DNA from: Chrysomallon squamiferum
Taxonomy: Eukaryota; Mollusca; Gastropoda; Neomphalida; Peltospiridae
Direction: 5' to 3'
Length of the DNA: 49,121 nt
NCBI GenBank assembly: GCA_012295275.1
Contig: CM022679.1
Span: 13,542,024 to 13,591,144 of the forward strand
The position numbers and the translations under genes are program-made. Shown here piece by piece: positions 35,461 to 44,983 of this stretch; position 1 is the first letter of the stretch; every line of letters begins with the position of its first letter. The notes beneath the pieces were generated by a model. That model searched no databases, was not told the origin of the DNA, and saw only the letters and a program-made list of their open reading frames with translations.

Positions 35461-35718
35461 TGTTTTGGGCAGATTATAATTTCTATAAACTACATGTAAA
35501 GGAAATCATTAATTAATAAACTAAAAAGACAAAACAACAACAACAACAACAACAACAGAAGAATAAGAGTAATAATGTTTAAAATAAAAAATAAATAATG
35601 CAAGTGATGATGGTAGTAGCATCAGTAATAATAGTGGTAGTGGTAGTTATAGTAGTAGCAATAGTAGTAAGGAATTTCATCAACAAAACCTGAGAATTGT
35701 GAGCAAACAATTCAAATC

Positions 35719-35774
<56 letters not shown>

Positions 35775-35961
35775 AAAAGAAAACAACAACAACAGAAGAA
35801 TAAGAGTAATAATATTTAAAATAAAAAATAAATAATGGAAATGATGATGGCAGTAACATCAGTAATAGTAGTGGTAGTGGTAGTGGTAGTAGTAGTAGCA
35901 ACAGTAGTAATGAACTTCATCAACAAAAAATGAGAATTGTGAGCAAACAATTCAAATCTAT

Positions 35962-35993
<32 letters not shown>

Positions 35994-37591
35994 TTATCTA
36001 TTTATCTATCTAACTATGAAAAAGCAGTATTGCATGTTATACAGGAAAATCGGTGATACTATAGTATGTCAACCCTCCCATAACTTTGTTAACGACATAA
36101 CTATGTCTCTCCTCTAATTTCTATCCAGGCTCTATTTTAAAAACAGAAATGGAAAACCAAAATTTATGTATAGGACAGATTAATATATTCCGTTTTATAA
36201 ACATATTTTTATTTTATTATTATTGTTACTATTGCAATATTTTATTTATTATATAATATTTTTAATTTAACAATTTTGACATAAAACCATCATTTGTTAA
36301 CTTATGCTGATGTACTGAATATCTTACAAAGTAATATCTATATGCCATTATTTTATAATTAAAGCAAAAAAATTCATTAATGGTTCGTAATGTTTCGTAA
36401 TGTCTTTATTTTATGTACTTTGTGATTAACGCGACACGTGATTATTTTGTCTGAATAAATCTGAACACACGTCATTTTCCGCTTGAAACTTTGCCTCTAC
36501 GTACTACTAAGTTATTCTGTGTTCAACTATACGATCGCGGCAGCCCCCTAAATTTTACAATTCACCCATAACTATACCCAACGTAGTCTACATTTTTATT
36601 TTTATTTTATTTTATTTTATTTTATTTTTATTTTATTTTATTTATTTTTTTATATTAAATCATATGAAAATGTAGATATGTGTAATCAATGTTATCTGTA
36701 TTTGCAGACGCAGTGACTGGCTTTTCTTTTCTTTCTCTTTCATTCTTTCTTTCTTTCTTTCTTATTTATTTATTTATTAATTATTTTTTTATGTAACTTT
36801 TTGTAAATTTGTTTGGATGTTTATTATTATTACTGTTATTATTACAATATTTTATTTATTTACATTAATTTTTTTTACCTAAAATCATCATTCACTTATG
36901 ATCATGAACAGAATATCTTACAAAATAATATCTCTATGCCAGTATTTTATAATCAGTGAGAGAAGGTAAAAAAAAAAAAAATAATAATAAAAGAAAATAA
37001 TGAATAAATAAAAATAAAAATAAAATGGTTTTTGAATGGTTCATAACGTCTTTATTTTATGTACTTTGTGATTATCTTGAAATACTTATAATATATATAT
37101 AATTAAAAAAGTAAATAAAATATAGCAATAATAATAATAATAATTAACGTCTATTTAAAAAATAAAAAATAAAATATTTATTATTTTTCTTTTTTATATA
37201 TATATATCTATATATATAATTTCCGGTCTGGATTGATTTTTTTTTTTTTTTAAATCATAAGAAAATGTACATATGTGAAATCAATGTTATCTGTATTTGC
37301 AGACGCACTAACTGGCTTGGAAATTCCGAACTATTTATATCTCCTACGTGACAGATAAATCTGAACAAGCCGTAATTTCCGTCTCGAAACCTTGGCTCGA
37401 CGTACACACTATTAAGTTATCCTGTTCAGGAAATATTCAAATATTCCTCGGAATACTCTTCAATTTAACTGATTCTTTCAGTCGAAAGTGAACATTAAAG
37501 AAAATCATTTCATAAAAGCAAATAAGTACACATCCAAGTAAGTCAAATTGCTTTTTTTTTTCGTGTGTGTGTGTCTTACAAAACTTCCCGC

Positions 37592-37679
37592 TTGAAACCT
37601 TGCTTCTACGTACTATTAAGTTATTCTGTGTTCAACTATACGATCGCGGCAGCCCTCTCTCAATCCAATTTCCATCAAG
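37592..37679 (+). pseudogene. 88-nt exon-1-like segment upstream of receptor R
   Basis: Exactly 88 nt from TTG to donor CAAG|GTAACAA. It is open and encodes the signal-peptide-like LKPCFYVLLSYSVFN ending SNFHQ. It leaves phase 1, and receptor R exon 2 (40089) needs phase 1, so splicing across 2.4 kb would be in frame. No ATG is present, so it is either a decayed first exon or uses a non-AUG start. Confidence 0.4.
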
Positions 37680-38036
37680 GTAACAATAAATTTTACATAC
37701 CTCATAACTATACCCAACGTAGTCTACATTTTTCTTCTGTTCCTTTTTCTTAACATATACCGTATGAAATTTCTTTAATTTCTTTTTGTCTGTATAATGT
37801 TCTTATATTATTATATTTCCGTATTAAATAAATGTTATGTGTTCTTAAGTTTAATGTTTTGGTAAATTTGAGGGTTAATATTTAGATTCGCGATTTCCCA
37901 GACTTTTGTATTAACTCTATTGCTCTATGAAATCGAGTGTCAACTGTAAATTATTAAAAATATTGTATAGAATTAATTATCTGCATACTGTCTGTATAAC
38001 TAAAGAGATATAAGCGTTCAGTCGTATCACTTAAAT

Positions 38037-38120
38037 CAGGGGAGAGAGGGTCAGACAGCTATGCAGTGTTTTGTAGGAGGACCAAGATATCAAATGTATT
38101 ACACACACACACATACACCC

Positions 38121-38208
<88 letters not shown>

Positions 38209-38384
38209 CTATCTTCAGTAATATGATAAAATAACATGATAATTGTGAATAAACTATAATAAAACCACAATATCTAACGATGATGTTAGATCAGGATTGC
38301 CATCGGACCGGATAGTTGGTGTTCAAGTGTTCAGTTGGTGGGCCTGACTGAAATACCCCGCGGCGCAAGTGTTGCCGACCCCTG
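38037..38384. mobile_element. hAT-like non-autonomous element (tentative)
   Basis: The right end is the complement of CAGGGGTCGGCAACACTTG, which has the CAGGGGTCGGCAA terminus common in hAT elements. The left end begins CAGGGGAGAGAGG, and the flanking 8-mers acttaaat/tcttaatt agree at six of eight positions. A (CT)n tract at 38122-38204 lies inside. The left boundary is uncertain. Confidence 0.45.
38122..38204. repeat. (CT)n microsatellite
   Basis: About 41 CT units, causing an Arg-Glu repeat ORF on the minus strand that is not a gene. Confidence 0.95.
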
Positions 38385-38572
38385 TCTTAATTCATGTTCC
38401 CACAGGTGTCAATCACTTCAGAACTTCAACCAATCAAAGCGCACTATTTCCATACACCCATAATATTTCATTTTCCGCCGCTATATTGTGTTTTTATGTT
38501 GTTTTTTGTTTAGTTCAGTTCTTCAGCAAGCGTTAATACTTCATTTGTTAGTAGGCATTATTCATAGACACA

Positions 38573-38677
38573 ATGGTGAAGCGATGTGCTTCGGGGACAT
38601 GCAAATCGGATGAACGGACATATATACCGTGTCCGAAGCCGAAAACAACGAGAAAAATGCGGACGACAACATTCTGA
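38573..38677 (+). pseudogene. THAP-domain fragment
   Basis: The ATG opens MVKRCASGTCKSDER, with the Cys-x4-Cys start of a THAP zinc finger, then CPKPKTTRKMR, and stops after 34 codons. Intact THAP domains are about 80-90 residues with a later Cys-x2-His. The second half is missing, so this is a relic, probably from a DNA transposon or a domesticated relative. A CCAAT-box-like CCAATCA lies 140 bp upstream. Confidence 0.55.
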
Positions 38678-39270
38678 AAAAAGAAGGTCTTTTATAAACA
38701 TGACCATATTTTCAAATAATAATAATAATAATAGACATAATTCCTATATACGAATTACCTAAATATGAATAATGTATATGCCCATACACAGCAATGAACA
38801 GAAGAAAAGAAGAAAGAAATGTTTTATTTCATGACACACTCAACACTTTTTATTTACGGTTATGTGGTGTCGGACATATGGTTAAGGACCACATTATATT
38901 GAGAGAGGAAACCCGCTGTTGCCACTTCATGGGCTACTATTTTTGATTAGCAGTACCATCGCACAGATAGGGTGGTACATACCAATTATAGTGCACTGGT
39001 TGGACTAATGGATCCACAGACAGTGTTAAAAAAACGAAAAACAGTAATGTGTGTGTGTGTTGCATATGACCAAAATTGGTTTTGAGGTGAATTCAAACTA
39101 AACAGCTGGACGATTTATTGTAAAAGTTCAACTATTACAAATAGTCATGAAAAGACACGTGTGATATTTCTTATATTCTGGTTTGTTACTTTTCTTTTTT
39201 TCTTTGTAATAAACCATGCTGCAATATCAGTTTAATACCAAAATACACTCATCCAGCTTTACAGGAGCAT

Positions 39271-39470
39271 TTAGCCTCTGATATCTGTTTTGTCACCAAG
39301 CAAACCTGAATATGTGGTTTGTGTGTCGAGTCGTTTTTCATCATGGAACACCAGCATCTCGCATTCACTTTCGGTTAATTTTTGTCGGAAATTTTTTATA
39401 TCATTGATGTAGCCTTGTCGTCGATGCAGATATAATGGACTGATAGCTACAGTTTGTGAGACAACATTAA
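39271..39470 (-). other. Unrecognised ORF segment
   Basis: The minus-strand reading contains YINDIKNFRQKLTESECEM and LVFHDEKRLDTQTTYS and stops at 39271. Composition is protein-like, unlike the surrounding AT-rich ORFs, and an acceptor-like ACTGTAG precedes it. No family recognised. It has no counterpart on contig A and could be a transposon fragment or an exon of a gene antisense to R. Confidence 0.3.
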
Positions 39471-39621
39471 AAAATAATAATAATAAAAAACAAAAATGAA
39501 GAAAATTATTATTTAAGGCCAGATAGCAGAGACATAAATGGACATAACTGAAAAATATGCAGAATATATATATAATACGTACGTGTTTGTGAGTGTATGT
39601 ATGTATATACATATATATGTT

Positions 39622-39812
39622 GTTTAGGATTTTGAATATTCTCTGTGAAATCTACGTCTGACTAGACTCTTCACAGACAATATTCGGGAACGCTGTGGCG
39701 CAGGAGGATAAAGTCCAGTCACGACTTCAAACCCTCGTCAGATGCCGCTGATGAGACTCGAACGTATGACACCCTATCGCTCGCACTACCGTTCGGTCAT
39801 CAAGACCACCTT
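39622..39812 (-). mobile_element. tRNA-derived SINE, third copy
   Basis: Minus-strand copy of the element at 585-787, more diverged. The A-box-like region (GACCGAACGGTA) is near 39788-39800 and the B-box-like GTTCGAGTCTC near 39750. It lies upstream of R exon 2 and has no contig A counterpart. Confidence 0.7.
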
Positions 39813-39837
39813 TATATATGTGCGTGTGTATATAACT

Positions 39838-39839
<2 letters not shown>

Positions 39840-39868
<29 letters not shown>

Positions 39869-39886
39869 CAGGTACTTCTATGTCTG

Positions 39887-39927
<41 letters not shown>

Positions 39928-39944
39928 GTTTGTATGTATGTATG

Positions 39945-39975
<31 letters not shown>

Positions 39976-40018
39976 GTAAGTAAGTAAGTAAGTATGTATG
40001 TATGTATGTATGTATGTA
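39840..40018. repeat. (CA)n, (TA)n and (TATG)n microsatellites
   Basis: Consecutive simple repeats follow the SINE head and end just before receptor R exon 2. Confidence 0.95.
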
Positions 40019-40088
40019 TTTTCGCATAACCAAATACACTCTTTAACTGGAATTTAGAGAAATAATAACAGTACAGTTTTATTTTCAG

Positions 40089-40265
40089 AAGTAATCAATA
40101 TGACACATGGAACAACGTTTAGATGTGGCCTCAACTATGTATGTGATGAGATAGAACAGTATTGTGTACCTGAAGACAACAAGTGCTATTACTGCAAAGA
40201 CATCAGTGATTTGTGCTTCACAACACGTTTGAATTTCCCTAAACAGTGTACTCGTTTCTGTAAAG
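40089..40265 (+). CDS. TNFR-like receptor R, cysteine-rich domain exon
   Basis: The acceptor is TTTTATTTTCAG and the donor is TGTAAAG|GTAGG. The phase-1 reading is VINMTHGTTFRCGLN, then a CRD from VCDEIEQYCVPEDNKC to QCTRFCK. It has eight Cys against six in L1: R adds Cys in FRCG and EQYC. An NMT sequon is present. The L1 exon also holds the signal peptide, but here the exon begins after it, so R needs a separate upstream signal exon. The array segment at 37592-37679 is the only phase-compatible candidate I see. The role is a cell-surface receptor of BCMA/TACI-like type, by pattern. Confidence 0.75.
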
Positions 40266-40501
40266 GTAGGTAGATGTGTATGTATGTATGTGAGTTTGTG
40301 TGTGTGTGTATGTTTAGTTGTATGTATGTGTGTGTGTGTAGTTGTGTGTATGTCTGTGTATGTGTCCTTTGTCTGTTAGTATCCACATGAATGTTTTTGA
40401 ATATTTATGCATGAGTATGTGTATAAAGGTTTCTAATAAAAAATATTTTTGCTCTATGTATGTATTTCACAGATTATATTTGTATTTTGGTTTTGTTTCA
40501 G

Positions 40502-40528
40502 CTTTCCTTTATAATCAGACAAAGACAG
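40502..40528 (+). CDS. TNFR-like receptor R, micro-exon 1
   Basis: 27 nt, acceptor TTGTTTCAG, donor ACAG|GTAAAGC, phase 1 both sides. It encodes AFLYNQTKT, with an NQT glycosylation sequon in the stalk. Counterpart of L1 1734-1760. Confidence 0.8.
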
Positions 40529-41190
40529 GTAAAGCTTTGTATTATTACAGCCAAAAACTTATAAATGTTTGTGTGTGTATATCTAAGATTGTGTGTGTGT
40601 GTTTGTGTGTGTCTATATAGCTACATATGTTTATGTGGATATATGTGTGTATGAATGCATATATGTATGTACGTTTGTGTGTGTGTGTGTGTGTTTAAGA
40701 ATTAAAAAACAGATTTTCTAATTTAATCTCAGCGGATTCAAGTTGACTTAAAGTTGATCATGTAATGTATATTATAGGGTGCTTTGGTCCTTTGGCTATA
40801 TATTTGTGTATGAGAGAGAGAGAGTGTGTGTGTGTGTGTGTGTGTGTTTATTAGTTATAAAGGTTTCTAATTAAAAATATTTTTTTGCTATTTGTATGTT
40901 TTAAAATGTTTCTATAAAGCAGGTCTTTCTAGGCTAAATGATACTATATTTTATAACAGTACTGTAACATTTTTATTATGTGTCTCGTTATTTGATAAAT
41001 AAATAAATAAATAAGTAAATAAATAAATAAACAGAAAAACAATCAAATAAACAAATGAATAAATAAACTCACAGATCTTCACAAAATTACAGCTACAACT
41101 TTTGTGTTTTTGATCTCATTTTATACACAGTAACAACTTTTCTCTGTGTTTATTTCACCAGATTATATTTATTATTTGCTTTTGTTTCAG

Positions 41191-41217
41191 ATTTCGTTGG
41201 CAATCAAATAACAGAAA
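41191..41217 (+). CDS. TNFR-like receptor R, micro-exon 2
   Basis: 27 nt, acceptor TTTGTTTCAG, donor GAAA|GTAAGGC, phase 1 both sides. It encodes DFVGNQITE. Counterpart of L1 930-956. Confidence 0.8.
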
Positions 41218-41405
41218 GTAAGGCTTATTATTACTACAGTCATGAAATAATAAATGCTTGTGTATGCATATCTGTGCGTATGTGTATGTATGTATGTATG
41301 CATGCACATACGTATGTGTATTTGTATGTACGCATGCACGTATGTATGTGTATTTGTATGTATTATGTATGTTTGTATGTATGTATATAAGTATGTATAT
41401 ATGTA

Positions 41406-41600
41406 GTTTAGGATTTTTAATATTCAGTGTCTTATGTACGTCTGAATAGACTTTGCACATAGACAATATTCGGGAACGCACTGGTACAATCTCGACCTCA
41501 CAAACCCCGTCAGATGCCGCTGACGAGACTCGAACTTATGACATCCATTCGCTCGCACTCCGAATGCTGACGATGTTACCGTTCGGCAATCAAACAACCC
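41406..41600 (-). mobile_element. tRNA-derived SINE, orthologous to 585-787
   Basis: Reverse-complement copy at the same intron position as in L1, so it was inserted before the paralogues split. B-box-like near 41525-41535 and A-box-like near 41578-41590. A (TATG)n tract (41626-41705) follows. Confidence 0.75.
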
Positions 41601-42034
41601 TGTATATATGAGGATATATGAATGCATGTATGTATGTATGTATGTATGTATGTATGTATGTATGTATGTATGTATGTATGTATGTATGTATGTATGTATG
41701 TATGCATTTATGTATGTATATATGTATATATGTATTACGGCAGTGTTTGTGTATGTATGTTTGTATGTCTGCTTGTATATATGTTTTTGTGATTATTTAT
41801 ATATGTATAGTATGAATGCGTGCGTGTGGATGTGTATGTATGAATGTATGTATATAGTTTATGGCAGTCAAAGTGTATATGTGTTTGTGTGTGTGTATAT
41901 ATGTATTTGTGTGTATATATGTGTGTATGTATGTATATGTACAAAGGGAGCAGTCGAGTTTGCTTGATAAAAATGGATAAATTTATAGTTTTTTCTAAAG
42001 GTGATGTTACAAAGTTACTTTGATTGTATTTCAG

Positions 42035-42200
42035 ATCTTCCACAGAATAACGAGGTCCTTTATACAGCACTTTTCATAGCATGTCTAATAGCACTAGTAG
42101 TATTATCAGCTGCAGCTGTACTGGTTTTCCTAAAACGGAGAAGACTGAGTAAGAACAAACATGAACACGATGTTGAAAAAGTTGAAGAACAAACACACAG

Positions 42201-42232
<32 letters not shown>

Positions 42233-42306
42233 ACACACACACACATGTACACCATACACATACAAACACACACACACAATACTGCACATGTTTCAGTTCA
42301 GATTAA
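42035..42306 (+). CDS. TNFR-like receptor R, transmembrane exon with CA-repeat read-through tail
   Basis: The acceptor is GTATTTCAG. Phase 1 gives LPQNNEVLYT, a helix ALFIACLIALVVLSAAAVLVF, and basic KRRRLSKNK, so this is a type I membrane protein. After VEKVEEQT the frame enters a (CA)n repeat coding His-Thr repeats and stops TAA at 42304 after CTCFSSD. L2 has at this point ELIETGKTAG and a donor. In R the donor has been lost through a deletion into the intronic CA tract, so translation probably ends here. An AATAAA lies downstream at about 42419. Splicing to 44209 would need a new donor. Confidence 0.7.
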
Positions 42307-42506
42307 TTTCAAATTCTGTCAAAATACATACATTTTTTGTTACATGCCAGTCAATGGTCAAAATGCACTGCGTATTCTTTCAATATTTTATTTGTTTCTT
42401 CTAACCTCTTTTTGTTAATAATAAAGAATGGATAGAACATGCGAACTCCGACATTTCCTTCCTTTCTAAATGCCTGTATGACTGGATATCTACCTGCACA
42501 TATATA

Positions 42507-43232
42507 CAGTGGTACCTATATACGAGCGAGCTTCAGATACGTCGCCTCCAGTTTGCGCAATGAACAATATAACACCCAGCCAGCATCCCGCGTCTCACTC
42601 GTTTACTTTCCGTGGTTACTCGCCGCGGAAGCATCTCTGTGGTGTTGTCATCGGGTTTTGTGCAGCATTTTGCCAAATTTCTTTTTTCTGACCATCAATC
42701 CTAAGAAAGTGAGTGCAAAATGCAAAGGACATTGCTGAGAAGAAGAAGGTGATGATGTCCATTGAATTAAAGCTTGAATTCATAGAAAAACATGAGAGAG
42801 GTGTGCATATAGTCAACTTGGCTAGGCAGTACGAGCGTAGTACTTCTAGATATGTCTTCATACTGAAGCTGAGAGAGTCGATAAAGGCTGTTACTCCAGC
42901 CATAGGCTTTAAAATAGTTTGTCTGATCTCCAAGATAAATATACTTTACAAAACTAGTTTCTTTCGTTACATTCTCTTTTATTTTGTTTTTATACAATAT
43001 TTGTCATTTATAAATATAGTTACAAAAATATAAAAAACAAAACAACAACAACAAAAAAACAACAATAAAAGACAACTGAAAAAACAAAACAAATGGGGTG
43101 GTTTTGGGGGGATTTAGAACGGATTAATGGTATTTCAATTAATTTCAGTTGGGAAAATTGATTTGATATATGAGCAAATTGAGTTGCGAACTCTGTCTCG
43201 GAACAAATTAAACTCGTAAGTCAAAGTGACTG
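42507..43232 (+). mobile_element. Tigger/pogo-like DNA transposon, internally deleted
   Basis: The left end is CAGTGGTACCTATATACGAG and the right end is the complement of CAGTCACTTTGACTTACGAG. Length is 726 bp. It keeps the N-terminal coding part of a Tigger transposase (42713-42920, with KDIAEKKKVMMSIELKLEF, EKHERGVHIVNLARQYERST): a psq/CENP-B-type helix-turn-helix. The coding region is then fused by deletion to the 3' terminal region. The same insertion is in the L2 intron. Confidence 0.85.
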
Positions 43233-44208
43233 TTATGAAAATGTTTCTATCAATTTGTAAGATTTCCCAAATGTGTGAGTCTATTCTTAAGATTTTCCAA
43301 ATGTCTGAGTTTGTATTTAAATGCATTTAGTGAATGTTCCTGCTGTTTTAGTACTTTCCAAAGTCTGTCAGTGTGTGATTGTGACAAGCATCCTTGAGAA
43401 TAGCTTGATCCTATTAATGTTTACTTTTTTCACTTCCTCACTCATGCATACATCATTCACTAACCCATCCACTGACTTACTCACTCGCACATGTATGTGT
43501 GTATATATATATATATACACACATACACACGTACATATATTATAAATGCAGGAAATAATAATTACTGAATCATATTGGTCTTCTCCATACAAATAACCTT
43601 TAAAGTATGAATCCATGCTAATTTGGATATAGACAAGTCTTTTTCTGACAACTTATAACAAATCAGTCCTCAACAAAGAAAATGATGTCGTCATCACTGA
43701 TGCAAATAAAGGTTACATTACTGATCAAGTTTCGTGATAGTATATTTTTACTATCATTAGCAAAGTTTAGTTGTCATTTATTTAAAACAAAAAAACAAAA
43801 ACAAAAAAACAAACAAACCAAAAACTATAAATTAGGAGATACACTGAATGTTTTCTTGTCAAAGTAGATGCCTATATTTAGGTTAATTTGAAAACAAAAT
43901 ATTAATGTCTTGCTGTGTCGCTGCTGTAAAATATTAATTTTTGTTCAGTTCATAACAATTTCTGACTTATGCTATTACATGTATTTCAGAATAATTGTGA
44001 CAATAATATTAAGGCTATCTAAAATTTGTAGATGAAATGTGATTGGTATGAGTTGTACAATGAAACAGTAATTTCTTAGTAGTATATTTTTATATTTTTA
44101 ACAATGTTTATTTCATTTTCTTTTTTTTTCTTCTTTTTTTTCTCTTTCATAGAGTTATATTAAGTGACTAATAAAAGATATGAGTATATTCAGTTTTAAT
44201 ATTTCTAG

Positions 44209-44372
44209 GGAACAAGATGGGGTTGCAGAACGTGTGTGCTGAATCACAGATAGAGGCAGGAGATGGAGCTGGGGACACAGATACAACAACTTTGTGTCAG
44301 GCAGTTCCCAACGGGAACATCCACTGCAGCAGTGACGAAGAAGAAGGAGAGGATGTCGATGCTAAGAACTGA
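44209..44372 (+). CDS. TNFR-like receptor R, terminal exon (truncated)
   Basis: The acceptor is AATATTTCTAG and the exon is phase 1. It encodes GNKMGLQNVCAESQIEAG, CQAVPNGNIHCSSDEEE, and GEDVDAKN then TGA. Relative to L2 exon B a roughly 200-bp deletion with a GAA microhomology joins GCTAAGAA to CTGAAACCG, removing LLYKKSSG through HPTE and creating the stop. Since the donor of the preceding exon is lost, this exon may no longer be used. Confidence 0.55.
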
Positions 44373-44399
44373 AACCGTATATATTTTATTTTATAAACG

Positions 44400-44903
44400 G
44401 AATTTGTAAAAGCGAAATAAAAAAATATATATTTTATTTTATTTATTTATTTATTTATTTATTTTATTTATTTTATCTGTTTGTTTTATTTATTTTACTT
44501 ATTTTATTTTTATTCATTCAATAATTTAATTTTTAATTTTATTATTTTTTATTTTATTATATATTTATTTTATTTTATTTATATATTAATTTTATTTTAT
44601 TTTATTTTATATTTATTTTATTTTATTTATTTATTAATTTAATTTAATTTTATTCATTCATTGATTTAAGCTTGTGAAATTGTGTACTTGTTCTATCATA
44701 ACTAATATACTACTGTTGTTCTAGATAAAATGTCCGACTTATTTAGTATAAGATTAATAATTTGTAATGAATATAACTAATTTATGCAGAATTAGAAAAC
44801 AAATAATAGAGAATACAAAATATTCACTGTTAAAATAGTGTAACAAGCCATACCAAAAAAATATTTTCTTCTTTCTTCTTCACTAGCTACAGATAACTAG
44901 GTT

Positions 44904-44983
<80 letters not shown>

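Larger units (their letters stand above)
34122..38002 (+). repeat. Array of degenerate receptor 5'-end segments (contig B, upstream of R)
   Basis: Same parts as the contig A array but in plus orientation, again matching the strand of its neighbour gene. It includes an exon-2-like remnant at 34681 with acceptor lost, segment D at 35000-35460, (TTA)n as (TAA)n at 34910-34966, two (TATC)n tracts, partial promoter copies at about 36430 and 37330, and one complete exon-1-like segment at 37592-37679. It ends at about 38002, where unrelated sequence begins. Confidence 0.8.

Noticed and set aside
38031-38270. Arg-Glu repeat ORF
   Set aside because: Translation of the (CT)n microsatellite.
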